NCBI RefSeq assembly: GCF_009712035.1
Contig: NZ_VILB01000002.1
Location: forward strand, 93,551-157,550
Length of the DNA: 64,000 nucleotides
From: Anabaena sp. UHCC 0187
Lineage (GTDB): Bacteria > Cyanobacteriota > Cyanobacteriia > Cyanobacteriales > Nostocaceae
Reading direction: 5' to 3'
The translations under genes were made by a program, and so were the position numbers. This document shows, piece after piece, positions 1 through 9,058 of the stretch. Under the pieces are notes generated by a model. The model searched no databases, was not told the origin of the DNA, and saw only the letters and a program-made list of their open reading frames with translations. Within the stretch, counting starts at the first letter, position 1, and each line of letters opens with the position of its first letter.

Positions 1-140
1 CATAAAATAACTTCTCCAGCAGCAGAAGTAGCTGCCAGTATGTCACCTTGAGAAGACCAAGCTAAAGCGGTGACATAATCTGTCAATTTTGTTGAATAGT
101 GTTTTGTAAATTCTGGAGATGTAATCGTTGTTAGGTTCAT
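1..140 (-). CDS. WD40 repeat protein (5' end only, cut by window edge)
   Basis: A leftward reading frame starts with ATG at 140 and runs off the window. The 46 visible residues begin MNLTTITSPEF and then read YVTALAWSSQGDILAATSAAGEVIL, spaced like the first blade of a WD40 beta-propeller (ALAWS, LAA.SAAGEV.L). WD40 proteins are usually scaffolds; the partner here is unknown. The gene follows the COG0523 GTPase on the same strand after 86 nt containing a hairpin, so it could be the distal gene of that cluster. With only one partial blade visible, the repeat number and function cannot be judged. Confidence 0.6.
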   Translation of the reverse strand, partial: MNLTTITSPEFTKHYSTKLTDYVTALAWSSQGDILAATSAAGEVIL

Positions 141-170
141 GGTTTTTATATTTTCTTTTTAGTTAGTTCC

Positions 171-203
171 AGATCCCCGACTTCTTGAATAAGTTGGGGA
201 TCT
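171..203. repeat. Hairpin repeat, family AGATCCCC...GGGGATCT
   Basis: The arms AGATCCCC (171-178) and GGGGATCT (196-203) are perfectly complementary, and the inner ACTT/AAGT bases extend the stem. Related hairpins occur at 8288-8316 and 54947-54979, so this is a dispersed element. It lies between the COG0523 GTPase gene and the WD40 gene and could act as a terminator or RNA-processing site. Confidence 0.7.
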
Positions 204-226
204 AATTTAATTAATTTGTAATTTGT

Positions 227-1198
227 CTAACTCATACAAGCAAAGAAATCTTGTTTTAATTTGGCTTCATCTAAATTTCTACCAATAAATACAAGTTCAT
301 TTTTACGAGTTTCATTTACTTTCCAAGGTCTATCGGCTTTACCTTCAAATATCATGTGTACTCCTTGGAAAACAAAACGATCATCTGAATCTTGAATATT
401 TAGAATCCCTTTCATTCTGAAAATATCTGTACCTTGATTTCTGAGTAATTCTGACATCCAGGTATTGATTTTTTCACCATTTACAGAACCTTCTGCAACT
501 ATAGCTACAGAATGAACACTTTCATCATGAACATGGGCATCTTCTCCTAAGAAATTAGGATCAATTTCTAAAGCATGAGCTAAATCAAATGCTTGAACTC
601 CTAATAAAGCTGACATTGCTAATTCGGAATTATGGGTGCGGTGAATTTTTGCCATGGCATTCATTGACCGAATGCGAGTTTCTAATTCATCTAAAACTTC
701 TGCTGTTACCAAATCAGTTTTATTTAATAAAATCACATCAGCAAAAGCAATTTGTTCTTGGGCTTCGTCCGCTTCCCAGTGTTGCCAAATATGCTTGGCA
801 TCAACAACTGTTACTACTGCATCTAATGACAATTGATTTTGTAGATCCTCATCCACAAAAAATGTTTGAATTACAGGTGCAGGATCTGCTAATCCTGTGG
901 TTTCAATTACTAAATGATCAAATTTATCACGGCGTTTCATTAAGTTGCCAATGATGCGAATTAAATCACCACGCACTGTACAACAAATACAGCCATTGTT
1001 CATTTCAAATATTTCTTCATCTGCATCAATCACCAATTGATTATCAATGCCTACTTCTCCAAATTCGTTCACAATAACAGCGACTTTTTTACCGTGTTCG
1101 TAGGTAAGAATGTGATTTAATAGAGTGGTTTTACCCGCGCCTAAATAGCCAGTTAGAACTGTTACTGGTACTGAGTTGAATGTTTCTAAATTAGTCAT
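227..1198 (-). CDS. CobW/COG0523-family GTPase, putative metal chaperone
   Basis: This 323-residue cytosolic P-loop GTPase has the Walker A motif GYLGAGKT (17-24), the family metal-binding motif CICC (70-73), ETTGLADP (99-106) and the guanine-specificity motif NKTD (159-162). A short His-rich stretch (HVHDESVH) precedes the C-terminal CobW_C domain (about 235-323). COG0523 proteins use GTP hydrolysis to deliver metals, often zinc, to client proteins. True cobalamin-pathway CobW is an alternative, but no cobalamin genes are nearby. It ends a leftward run of sufE, the hydrolase-like gene and this gene, 31 nt after the latter. No convincing Zur box was found. Confidence 0.9.
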   Translation of the reverse strand: MTNLETFNSVPVTVLTGYLGAGKTTLLNHILTYEHGKKVAVIVNEFGEVGIDNQLVIDADEEIFEMNNGCICCTVRGDLIRIIGNLMKRRDKFDHLVIETTGLADPAPVIQTFFVDEDLQNQLSLDAVVTVVDAKHIWQHWEADEAQEQIAFADVILLNKTDLVTAEVLDELETRIRSMNAMAKIHRTHNSELAMSALLGVQAFDLAHALEIDPNFLGEDAHVHDESVHSVAIVAEGSVNGEKINTWMSELLRNQGTDIFRMKGILNIQDSDDRFVFQGVHMIFEGKADRPWKVNETRKNELVFIGRNLDEAKLKQDFFACMS

Positions 1199-1229
1199 AA
1201 TCTCAAAGCAATTTTGATAATCTTGCCTA

Positions 1230-2138
1230 TCATAACCGATTTAAAAATGGTAGTATAGAGTGAAAAACTTCGGCTGGGAATTCTTCATGAAGTCCTAAAG
1301 AACCGGGAACTACTACGCTGTCTACTTTTGGTAAAGCTGCTAATGCGTCCATTTCCTGGCGTGATTTGGGAGGACTGGATGCGCCAATAATTGCCATAAT
1401 AGGTACAAGCAAGGATTTAGCTAGGGAGAGAAATTCAGCTTGAGTATAAAATGTGTCAATATTGCCTGTAACAAAAGCTGCTGAAGCAAATCTAGCCCCT
1501 GGTTGTTGGGTGCTGTGCCATTTTTCAGCCATAAAAATGGGTGTTAGTTTGTCCGCATTACTAAAGACGTGACGGCTATACATCCACTTTAAGAATGATG
1601 GAATTGTGTTTAGCTTATACAGTGCTTGACCAATAATAGGGAACCTAATTATTCCTCTGATCATGGCTGCTATGGGCTGACCTACACCCATTGTTGGTAA
1701 AGGACCACGCCAAGTTGGTGCTATTAATACAATTTTGGAAAATATCTGCGGTTCTTTGAATGCTAGTTGAAGAATATAGCCAGTAGCATGACCAGCAGCA
1801 ATTACGGAAATTGCCGTATTAAACACAGATTTCACAAAATCCGCCAAAAATTGCTGATATATCACTGGTCTGTAATCTAAACTCAGTCGGGAAGAGTCAC
1901 CAAACCCAGGCCAGTCTATAACGGTAACTTGAAAATGGGGTGCAAGTAATCTGGCTAATTCTCCCATTTCTCCCCTTGTGGAAACGCTGCTAAAAGCTGG
2001 TAGTAGTAAGATTGGTGAACCTTGGCCAATGGTTTCATATACTACTCGTAATTCTTGATTTTCCCATTGCCAAAAATATTCTGCCACCTTACCACCAAAT
2101 GCACTAGCAGCAGGATTTGTTAATAAATTAGTAGGCAT
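1230..2138 (-). CDS. Alpha/beta hydrolase-fold protein lacking the nucleophile serine
   Basis: The 302-residue protein has the alpha/beta hydrolase pattern: a beta-strand and oxyanion region (ILLLPAFSSVS, 43-53), VIDWPGFGDS (74-82), a nucleophile-elbow position after VIAAG, and a late His in LGLHEEFP. The elbow reads GHATG (116-120), with Ala118 where the G-x-S-x-G nucleophile should be, so classical serine-hydrolase chemistry looks impossible. It may be a non-catalytic member or may bind a ligand. It sits 60 nt after sufE and 31 nt before the COG0523 gene on the same strand. The substrate is unknown. Confidence 0.75.
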   Translation of the reverse strand: MPTNLLTNPAASAFGGKVAEYFWQWENQELRVVYETIGQGSPILLLPAFSSVSTRGEMGELARLLAPHFQVTVIDWPGFGDSSRLSLDYRPVIYQQFLADFVKSVFNTAISVIAAGHATGYILQLAFKEPQIFSKIVLIAPTWRGPLPTMGVGQPIAAMIRGIIRFPIIGQALYKLNTIPSFLKWMYSRHVFSNADKLTPIFMAEKWHSTQQPGARFASAAFVTGNIDTFYTQAEFLSLAKSLLVPIMAIIGASSPPKSRQEMDALAALPKVDSVVVPGSLGLHEEFPAEVFHSILPFLNRL

Positions 2139-2198
2139 TTGATTAAATTCATAATTAGAAAAAATTTACCCTTTCCCCTTTCCCCAATCCCTAATTTC

Positions 2199-2633
2199 TT
2201 AATTCTCTAACTTACATTCCCAAGCTTTTTTTTGCATAGTTTTAAAAATGTTGTAAAATCCATTAGCACGGGAAGGTGTCAAGCTCACATTTAAGCCAGT
2301 TTCTTGAATAAAATCAGGAGTAAGTTGGACTATTTCTGTAGGTGTTGATCCATTTAATCCTTCTATCAATAATGCTAATAATCCCTTAGTTAATTGGGAA
2401 TCAGAATCACCCTCAAATATCACTTTACCATCTTCTAAAGATGCTGTAACATAAACCTGAGAAACACAACCGGGAACTTTATTTTCTGGGAGTTTACTAG
2501 GTTCAGGAAACTCTTGTAACTTTTGAGCATACCATATTAACTGCTCATAGCGTCTTTTCGGTTCTGTAGCCCGTTGAAAGCGTTGGACAATTTTATTGAG
2601 TGCGGGTGGTAAGGAATCAAGAGTTGAGGACAT
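2199..2633 (-). CDS. sufE: SufE-family cysteine desulfurase activator
   Basis: This 144-residue protein matches the usual SufE size and carries the active-site motif VPGCVSQV with Cys56, which accepts persulfide sulfur from a SufS-type desulfurase and passes it on for Fe-S cluster assembly. The conserved C-terminal pattern SRANGFYNIFKTMQKKA is also present. It is the first gene of the leftward run with the hydrolase-like and COG0523 genes. The 229-nt gap to psaK is a divergent promoter region. A class V aminotransferase at 15.7-16.9 kb is not adjacent and need not be its partner. Confidence 0.93.
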   Translation of the reverse strand: MSSTLDSLPPALNKIVQRFQRATEPKRRYEQLIWYAQKLQEFPEPSKLPENKVPGCVSQVYVTASLEDGKVIFEGDSDSQLTKGLLALLIEGLNGSTPTEIVQLTPDFIQETGLNVSLTPSRANGFYNIFKTMQKKAWECKLEN

Positions 2634-2862
2634 GATTAATTCAGAAAATAATTACTCTTATTTTAGCAATTACTAGCCCCTTCGGATACTACCAGTATGA
2701 CAAAAAACATCAAAAATTTCTATTCAGTACAGTAATTGTTTCGATTGTGAATTAAAAATAACTATTAAAATTTGCTACAAAGTAAGCAATGATATAGATT
2801 TTTATTGGTCAATATTTAGATGATATTCTCAAGCATCCAAAAAATATCAGGAGTAAAATTAG

Positions 2863-3123
2863 ATGTTAACTTCAATCTTACTTGCTACAGCGACAACAAC
2901 ACTAGAATGGAGTCCTAATATTGGTATAATTATGATTGTTGCTAATATCTTTGCTATTGTTGTTGGCAAATTTACTATTCAGTATCCTCAATCTCAACCA
3001 GAATTACCAGCACCTCAATTTTTTGGTGGTTTTGGTTTACCAGCGGTACTAGCAACTGCTTCCTTTGGGCATATTTTAGGAGCAGGTATTATTTTAGGAC
3101 TGCATAGTATCGGTAAAATCTAA
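2863..3123 (+). CDS. psaK: Photosystem I reaction centre subunit PsaK
   Basis: The 86-residue protein has two hydrophobic helices (about 17-38 and 58-82) joined by a short polar loop, and ends with ASFGHILGAGIILGL, typical of PsaK. PsaK is a peripheral thylakoid subunit of photosystem I that helps connect antenna to the core. The start ATG follows CAGGAG by a suitable spacing. A strong hairpin plus T-run terminator follows, so it is probably monocistronic. It diverges from sufE. No HLR1-like repeat was found in its upstream region. Confidence 0.95.
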   Translation: MLTSILLATATTTLEWSPNIGIIMIVANIFAIVVGKFTIQYPQSQPELPAPQFFGGFGLPAVLATASFGHILGAGIILGLHSIGKI

Positions 3124-3143
3124 ATTTTGCTCATTGCAAATTA

Positions 3144-3176
3144 GGGAGAAGAATAAATTTTTCTTCTTCCTTTTTT
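3144..3176 (+). terminator. Rho-independent terminator of psaK
   Basis: Arms GGGAGAAGAA (3144-3153) and TTCTTCTTCC (3161-3170) pair with one mismatch and are followed by six T residues, 20 nt after the psaK stop. Confidence 0.8.
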
Positions 3177-3634
3177 AGCTACCTAACTTTTTTCTTTTCT
3201 TTCTGTTTACTTCCGCTAGTATTAATTATAACTTTACCAAGCAAGTTATTGTAAATTAAATTGGATTGCTATATATCAATAATCAGTTACAGAAAAGACC
3301 ACAATAGTCAAATAATTGAGAATATTCTTCATACTTTTGAGAGTAGCCTATGATTAATACAGAAATGATATGGCAGTATTTTGATTAAATTCATATTTAA
3401 AACCCCTATTTACCGCAAAACAAATATTTATTACTTCTCTAAGCAACCAGGAATCTGTTATGCTACAGAAATTAACTTTGCATAAGCACTAGTTAATTAG
3501 GTGGACGTTAGATAACCACAATGTGTAAAGAAAAGTAAAATTGCCCAAAAACTCTTTCCTTTTGCCTTTTGCCTTCTCATCCCAACAATTTTTAACACCA
3601 ACCTACTTAAACTTTGAATTATTAATTATTAAAA
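3177..3634. other. Intergenic region psaK to FHA-kinase, no gene seen
   Basis: About 460 bases of AT-rich DNA with many stops in all frames. I see no conserved RNA, NtcA box or palindrome. It must contain the promoter of the FHA-kinase gene, but no clear -35/-10 pair stands out. Confidence 0.5.
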
Positions 3635-4981
3635 ATGTCATCTACAATTACACTCACAATCACACAGGGTAAACTGTCTGGACAACAATATATTTTTGAA
3701 TCTCGCAGCACTTTTATCATTGGCAGAAACGATGATTGTAATTTGCAAATAGCGCATAATGTTGATATGACAATTTCCCGTTATCACTGCTTACTGGATA
3801 TTAATCCCCCAGATATTCGGGTGCGAGACCTAGGAAGTCTAAATGGTACTTTTGTCAACGGTAAAAAGATTGGACAAAGACAACGGGAACAACCTGCAAA
3901 AGAAGCTATAAAATTAAACTTTCCCGAATATAATTTACAAGATGGTGATGAAATTCAATTAGGTGATATTCTGTTCAAAATTACTGTGGAAGTAAAATCA
4001 CAATTAAATAAAACACCAGAGTCACCTGTGCAAGAAGAAAATGCTAAACCCAATTTTGTCACCATTGTTAAAAAAATCCTAGATTTAGCTCAAGGTGATA
4101 ATACCATTGCTCAGGGCATATCTGGCTATAATTTAATTAAAACATTAGGTAAAGGTGCATTTGGAGAAGTATTTTTAGCCAAGCATATTCAAACCAAACA
4201 ATTGATTGCCCTTAAGGTTATGCTACCTGCGGTTAGTAATCAAAAACAGGGCATAGAAATGTTTCTTTTGGAAACAGGCAATATTAAAATGTTGCAACAT
4301 CCTAATATTGTCCAATTGTTAGATTATGGCTTTGTAGAAAATACCTTCTTTTTAACAATGGAATATTTGCCAGGAGGTAATGTTTGGGACTTAATGCAAA
4401 AATCAGGATGGCGTTTACCAGTTGATATTGCTGTAAATATAACTCTGCAAGTTCTTGACGGTTTAATATATGCCCATGAAGTTGAAATTCCTGGTACTAA
4501 ATTAGCTACTGGAAGCTTGACTAAAAGCAAGGGTTTAGTTCACCGAGATTTAAAACCAAATAACATTTTTATCAATAACATTAATGATAAAATAGATGTA
4601 AAAATAGGAGATTATGGTTTATCTAAAGCATTTGATTTGGCCGGGTTAAGTGGACAAACTTTAACAGGTACAAAGATGGGAACACCTGCATTTATGCCTC
4701 GGCAACAGGTGCTAGATTTCCAACACGAATTACCAGAAATTGATATATGGGCAACAGCGGCTTGTTTATATAATATGTTGACGGGATATTTCCCCCGTGA
4801 TTTTACTGGTGATCCTTGGTTATCGGTTTTGCAACATAATCCTGTTCCTATTCGTAAGCGTCATGATAGTATTCCTAAAAAGTTAGCAGAGGTGATAGAT
4901 TTAGCTTTAAGGGAAAAACCACAAATTCATTTTCAAACAGCAGCCGAATTTAAACAAGCGTTATTAGATTGTATGTCATGA
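3635..4981 (+). CDS. FHA domain - Ser/Thr protein kinase fusion
   Basis: This 448-residue protein has an N-terminal FHA domain (about 5-115; IIGRNDDC, SRYHCLL, NGTFVNG) that binds phosphothreonine, and a C-terminal kinase domain (about 165-447). Kinase motifs include the glycine loop GKGAFGEV, ALKVM with the ATP lysine, and HRDLKPNN (His303, Asp305). The metal-binding triad is DYG (Asp326) rather than DFG, and the usual APE motif is replaced by MPRQQ. No membrane segment is seen, so it is probably cytosolic. It overlaps the next gene by ATGA, implying translational coupling. Its target is unknown. Confidence 0.88.
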   Translation: MSSTITLTITQGKLSGQQYIFESRSTFIIGRNDDCNLQIAHNVDMTISRYHCLLDINPPDIRVRDLGSLNGTFVNGKKIGQRQREQPAKEAIKLNFPEYNLQDGDEIQLGDILFKITVEVKSQLNKTPESPVQEENAKPNFVTIVKKILDLAQGDNTIAQGISGYNLIKTLGKGAFGEVFLAKHIQTKQLIALKVMLPAVSNQKQGIEMFLLETGNIKMLQHPNIVQLLDYGFVENTFFLTMEYLPGGNVWDLMQKSGWRLPVDIAVNITLQVLDGLIYAHEVEIPGTKLATGSLTKSKGLVHRDLKPNNIFINNINDKIDVKIGDYGLSKAFDLAGLSGQTLTGTKMGTPAFMPRQQVLDFQHELPEIDIWATAACLYNMLTGYFPRDFTGDPWLSVLQHNPVPIRKRHDSIPKKLAEVIDLALREKPQIHFQTAAEFKQALLDCMS

Positions 4982-5472
4982 GTAAATTACCAACAATACA
5001 AAAGTTGCCGTCTCAATTGATTACACCGGAAAATTTTCAACCCTATGGACAAGTAATATATGCAAGTGAAGACGGGAAGAATTTTGATCAAGAAGATGCA
5101 CAGTTAAATTTAGAAAATGGTATTCCCCGTTTTTATATTATGCGGTTGCAGGAAAAAGGACGGAAATTTCACCAAATTACTCGTCATGTCAAATGCACCC
5201 AGTGTTTAGGTTCTGTAGATGGTAAAGACTGGTTAATGGCAGTTTGTTCAGCTAATAATGATATTAATGAACCTGTATTATCAGAACTTGCTGTTTTTAA
5301 AATTCCGGGAAATTGTTTTATTAAATTAAATCTGGGAACTTGGCACGCAGGACCATATTTTGATCATGATTTTGTAGATTTTTATAATCTAGAATTGAGT
5401 GATACAAATGTGGTAGATCATTTCACCCATAATTTTCTTAAAAGTCATAATTTAACCTTTGAGATAATTTAA
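4978..5472 (+). CDS. Ureidoglycolate lyase-like cupin protein
   Basis: The chosen start is the ATG at 4978, which overlaps the kinase stop codon (ATGA); an ATG nine bases upstream is possible but less convincing. The 164-residue product resembles the AllA/ureidoglycolate lyase family: ITPENFQPYGQVI near the N-terminus, FHQITRHVKCTQ, LGTWHAGPYF and DFYNLELSDTNVVDH. AllA releases urea from ureidoglycolate during purine breakdown, but no allantoin genes are present here, so the substrate is uncertain. Coupling to a protein kinase suggests shared expression or control. Confidence 0.75.
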   Translation: MSKLPTIQKLPSQLITPENFQPYGQVIYASEDGKNFDQEDAQLNLENGIPRFYIMRLQEKGRKFHQITRHVKCTQCLGSVDGKDWLMAVCSANNDINEPVLSELAVFKIPGNCFIKLNLGTWHAGPYFDHDFVDFYNLELSDTNVVDHFTHNFLKSHNLTFEII

Positions 5473-5478
5473 TTAGCC

Positions 5479-5919
5479 TTAACTAAAAAGTATAGAAATT
5501 TCTCCAGATATCATACTTGATGAAGTCTGAATAATTCTTTTTAGTGAAGTTTCTCTAACTAATTCCGCCGCTTGGTTAACCTCTAACCATTTTCTTTCCC
5601 TTGCGGCAGCTTCTGGCCAATCTTCTAATATTGTTTCTACGGGTAATAAAAATAAATTGACTTGATAAGTATTCCCCCGTTTTCGATATTTATAATTACC
5701 CAATTCTTCAGTTGTGACTCTACCGATAACTCCTGCTTCTTCCCATGCTTCCTTAGCTGCGGAATCATGGGGACTCATACCTTTACAAAGTCCCCCTTTA
5801 GGAATTACCCAACCTTGACGTTTACGAGTGGTAATCAATAAAACTTCAACTTTTCCGTCGTTTATCCGATAGGGGATAACTCCAGATTGTTGTAAAACTT
5901 TGTTGGTTTTCTGAGTCAT
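5479..5919 (-). CDS. Nudix hydrolase
   Basis: This 146-residue single-domain protein contains a Nudix box from about residue 42 to 64: PKGG, then SPHDSAAKEAWEEAGV. The catalytic glutamates of the EAWEE core (Glu57, Glu60, Glu61) are present, although the first Glu of the classic consensus is Met and the Arg is Lys. PKGG plus SAAKEAWEEAG resembles diphosphoinositol or diadenosine polyphosphate hydrolases more than MutT. It probably hydrolyses a nucleoside-diphosphate-linked compound in the cytosol. It converges with the ureidoglycolate lyase-like gene, with only 6 nt between the ends. Confidence 0.88.
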   Translation of the reverse strand: MTQKTNKVLQQSGVIPYRINDGKVEVLLITTRKRQGWVIPKGGLCKGMSPHDSAAKEAWEEAGVIGRVTTEELGNYKYRKRGNTYQVNLFLLPVETILEDWPEAAARERKWLEVNQAAELVRETSLKRIIQTSSSMISGEISILFS

Positions 5920-6159
5920 GATGGTAGATTCCTTTTCAATGAGTATTTTCGATGTTAAAGGTGTGTTTGATGATGACGTGATACTAAAACAACCTTCAGG
6001 ATAATTAGCCTAATTGTTGGCAATCTTTACTAGAAATTCAGCAACTTTTTCCAAAAATCCGGGAGTATGATTTGCACTATGGTACTTACTTCTGTCACCT
6101 CATCACCCAAAATACGTTAAAATTCAAGCAGAGTAAGCATTTATCACGTAAATATACTC

Positions 6160-6900
6160 ATGCTAGAAACTCTAGAAACCGGAATTTATCAACTTGAGCA
6201 ATTTGCTAACACCCTTGTTACTGAGCAACTCACCCACCTGAGTTTCGTCAGTATTGCCATTATTTTTGCGGCTGGGTTGCTGACCAGCCTCACCCCCTGT
6301 ATGCTGTCTATGCTGCCCATTACCATTGGGTATATTGGCGGTTATGAAGCTAAAACTCGCTTACAAGCAGCAGCCCAATCAACTTGGTTTGCCTTGGGAT
6401 TAGCAACTACACTAGCAGGAATGGGCATCGTAGCAGGTTTAGTTGGTAAAGTCTATGGACAAATAGGCATTGGTTTACCAATTATTGTTAGCATTATCGC
6501 TATTATTATGGGACTGAATTTATTAGAAGCATTACCCATACAATTCCCTTCTTTGAATGAAACAAATTGGATTTCTCAAGATTTACCCCCCGCAGTGCGT
6601 TCCTACTCTATCGGGTTAACATTTGGGTTGGTTGCTTCCCCTTGTAGCACACCAGTTTTAGCCAGTTTATTAGGTTGGGTCGCTAATACTCAAGATTTAG
6701 TTTTAGGTGCTGTTTTACTACTTGCTTATACAGCCGGATATGTAACTCCATTAATTTTAGCAGGTACGTTTACTGCTGCCATTAAAAAACTATTAGAATT
6801 GCGCCGTTGGTCTGGTTGGATCAATCCTATTAGCGGTACATTATTAGTAGGCTTTGGCGTTTTCTCCTTACTTTCTCGCATTCATATTGGCAGTTTCTAA
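6160..6900 (+). CDS. ccdA: CcdA-type cytochrome c biogenesis thiol transporter
   Basis: This 246-residue polytopic membrane protein has about six hydrophobic segments. The two redox cysteines expected for CcdA are visible: Cys47 in LTSLTPCMLSMLP and Cys162 in VASPCSTPV. CcdA moves reducing equivalents across the thylakoid or plasma membrane to keep apocytochrome c haem-binding cysteines reduced. Only 3 nt separate it from ccs1, its functional partner in system II cytochrome c maturation, which supports the assignment. Confidence 0.92.
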   Translation: MLETLETGIYQLEQFANTLVTEQLTHLSFVSIAIIFAAGLLTSLTPCMLSMLPITIGYIGGYEAKTRLQAAAQSTWFALGLATTLAGMGIVAGLVGKVYGQIGIGLPIIVSIIAIIMGLNLLEALPIQFPSLNETNWISQDLPPAVRSYSIGLTFGLVASPCSTPVLASLLGWVANTQDLVLGAVLLLAYTAGYVTPLILAGTFTAAIKKLLELRRWSGWINPISGTLLVGFGVFSLLSRIHIGSF

Positions 6901-6903
6901 GCA

Positions 6904-8280
6904 ATGACTTTAGACAATACAACATCTACAGAATTAAGTTGGTGGTTAATACCTGGTCGGTTTATTCGCCGGGAAATTTTACCTGTATTAACTGATTTAC
7001 GTTTGGCAATTATCCTCTTATTAGTAATTGCTGTATTTAGTGTAAGTGGTACGGTAATTGAACAGGGACAATTACCTGCATTTTACCAATCTAACTATCC
7101 AGAACATCCCGCTTTATTTGGTTTCCTGAGTTGGAAAGTCATTCAAGTAGTTGGGTTAGATCATGTATATCGAACTTGGTGGTTTTTGAGTTTATTAGTT
7201 CTCTTTGGAACTAGTTTAACAGCTTGTACCTTTACCCGTCAATTACCAGCCCTCAAAGCTGCTCAAAAGTGGAAATATTACGAAGAAACCCGCAACTTTA
7301 ATAAATTAGCTTTGAGTGCTGAATTAGAGGGCGTTTCTTTGCTATCAGTTACGCCGATTTTGCAGCAAAAAAGTTATAGAATTTTCCAAGAAAAAGATGA
7401 TATTCTTTATGCGCGTAAAGGTATAATTGGTAAATTGGGACCCATCATTGTCCACATTGGTATTGTCGCTATTTTGCTGGGGGGAATTTGGGGAGCAATG
7501 ACGGGATTTATGGCTCAAGAAATGATTTCTAGTGGCGATACATTCCAGGTAAAAAATATTGTTGATGCTGGTGCTTGGTCATCTCAGGATGTGTTGAAAG
7601 ATTGGTCAGTGCGTGTCAATCGTTTTTGGATTGATTACACACCAACTGGAGGAATTGACCAGTTTTATTCAGATATGTCTGTGTTGAATAATGATGGCAA
7701 AGAAGTTAATCATGAAAAGATTTATGTTAACAAACCACTGCGTTATCATGGTGTGGTTTTCTATCAAACAGATTGGGGAATTTCCAGCGTTCGAGTTAAA
7801 TTAAATAAAAGTCCAATTTTCCAATTACCAATGGCACAATTAGACACCAAAGGTAAGGGTAGACTTTGGGGAACTTGGATACCAACAAAACCAGATTTAA
7901 GCGAAGGTGTTTCCTTATTAGCCAAAGATTTGCAAGGCATGGTATTAATTTACGATGCTAAAGGTAAATTAATCAATACCGTTCGTGCCGGAATGTCTAT
8001 ACCTGTGAATGGGGTAAATTTGCAAATTCTTGATGTTATTGGTAGCACTGGGTTACAAATCAAATTTGATCCTGGTATTCCCATTGTTTATACAGGATTT
8101 GGTTTACTCATGCTGGGTGTAGTGATGAGTTATTTTTCCCATTCCCAAATTTGGGCTTTACAAAAAGGTGAAACTTTATATATTGGGGGAAAAACTAACC
8201 GCGCTCAAGTTGCCTTTGAACAAGAAGTTCTGGCAATTCTAGATCAACTTAGTTCTCTAAGTAAGGTCAAAAAATCCTAA
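6904..8280 (+). CDS. ccs1: Cytochrome c biogenesis protein Ccs1/ResB (CcsB)
   Basis: The 458-residue membrane protein has helices near the N-terminus ([37 protein letters not shown]), a third with a conserved His ([18 protein letters not shown]), a large soluble lumenal domain ([16 protein letters not shown]) and a final helix ([19 protein letters not shown]). This is the Ccs1/ResB layout. With CcsA it transports and ligates haem to apocytochromes c such as cytochrome f and c6. CcsA is not in this window. The gene follows ccdA by 3 nt and ends at a bidirectional hairpin. Confidence 0.93.
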   Translation: MTLDNTTSTELSWWLIPGRFIRREILPVLTDLRLAIILLLVIAVFSVSGTVIEQGQLPAFYQSNYPEHPALFGFLSWKVIQVVGLDHVYRTWWFLSLLVLFGTSLTACTFTRQLPALKAAQKWKYYEETRNFNKLALSAELEGVSLLSVTPILQQKSYRIFQEKDDILYARKGIIGKLGPIIVHIGIVAILLGGIWGAMTGFMAQEMISSGDTFQVKNIVDAGAWSSQDVLKDWSVRVNRFWIDYTPTGGIDQFYSDMSVLNNDGKEVNHEKIYVNKPLRYHGVVFYQTDWGISSVRVKLNKSPIFQLPMAQLDTKGKGRLWGTWIPTKPDLSEGVSLLAKDLQGMVLIYDAKGKLINTVRAGMSIPVNGVNLQILDVIGSTGLQIKFDPGIPIVYTGFGLLMLGVVMSYFSHSQIWALQKGETLYIGGKTNRAQVAFEQEVLAILDQLSSLSKVKKS

Positions 8281-8287
8281 ATTTAAG

Positions 8288-8316
8288 ATCCCCGACTTCT
8301 TAGAGAAGTAGGGGAT
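8288..8316. repeat. Hairpin repeat between ccs1 and hisG, likely bidirectional terminator
   Basis: ATCCCCGACTTCT (8288-8300) and AGAAGTAGGGGAT (8304-8316) form a 13-bp stem with one mismatch. It belongs to the same family as 171-203 and 54947-54979. It lies between the convergent genes ccs1 and hisG, where it could end transcription from both sides. Confidence 0.75.
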
Positions 8317-8337
8317 TTGACTCTTTATTTGATTTAA

Positions 8338-8982
8338 TTAAACTGTTGCTAAAATATTATTCCGCATTTGTTCAATTAATTGATGTAAATTACCTGTATT
8401 TAACCGATAACTTAAAGGATGGACAATTAACCGGGCTGTACTTTCATACAAAGTGGCAATCTCAATTAAACCATTTTCTTTTAAAGTCTTTCCTGTGGAA
8501 ACTATATCAACAATTGCTTCGGACATTCCCGTAATTGGGCCTAATTCCACAGAACCATACAAAGGGACAATTTCTATCGGTAAATCCAAACCTTGAAAAT
8601 ACTCTCGCGCACAATTTACATATTTAGAAGCAACTCGACCATGGGCTGGTAAATCTAACGGGGATTTGTAGGAACTAGTCGCTTTTACAGCTACAGACAT
8701 CCGACAATATCCAAATTTTAAATCCACTAATTGGGCAACTTGAGGCTGTTTTTCTCTGAGGACATCGTAACCCACAATTCCCAATTGTGCCTGACCATAT
8801 TCTACATAAACAGGCACATCTTGCGCTCGAACTAACAGTGCTTTCGCTTGTCCACTGGCATCAGGAATTTGTAATTGGCGGTTTCCCGATTCCAAAAAAG
8901 CACTAAAATCTAATCCTACAGATTGTAAGACGCGGAGACTAGGTTTAAGTAGTTCACCTTTTGGTATTGCAACAGTCAACAT
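8338..8982 (-). CDS. hisG: ATP phosphoribosyltransferase, short form
   Basis: The 214-residue protein is the short HisG type, which lacks the C-terminal regulatory domain and works with HisZ. Typical features are the N-terminal [16 protein letters not shown], the GIVGYDVL segment, and the phosphoribosyl-pyrophosphate loop region [18 protein letters not shown]. HisG joins ATP and PRPP in the first step of histidine synthesis in the cytosol. HisZ is not in this window. The gene is alone, divergent from the response regulator gene, with 76 nt between the two starts. Confidence 0.95.
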   Translation of the reverse strand: MLTVAIPKGELLKPSLRVLQSVGLDFSAFLESGNRQLQIPDASGQAKALLVRAQDVPVYVEYGQAQLGIVGYDVLREKQPQVAQLVDLKFGYCRMSVAVKATSSYKSPLDLPAHGRVASKYVNCAREYFQGLDLPIEIVPLYGSVELGPITGMSEAIVDIVSTGKTLKENGLIEIATLYESTARLIVHPLSYRLNTGNLHQLIEQMRNNILATV

Positions 8983-9058
8983 TGTTTTTTTTAGTGTCCT
9001 TAATGTGTTTATAGTTCACTATATTGAGAATATATCTATATTGCCCATTAGGAACAAA

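Noticed and set aside
1215-1233. Possible Zur box (TGATA...TATCA) downstream of the hydrolase-like gene
   Set aside because: The half-site spacing is too wide for the 7-1-7 Zur consensus and the arms are only five bases.
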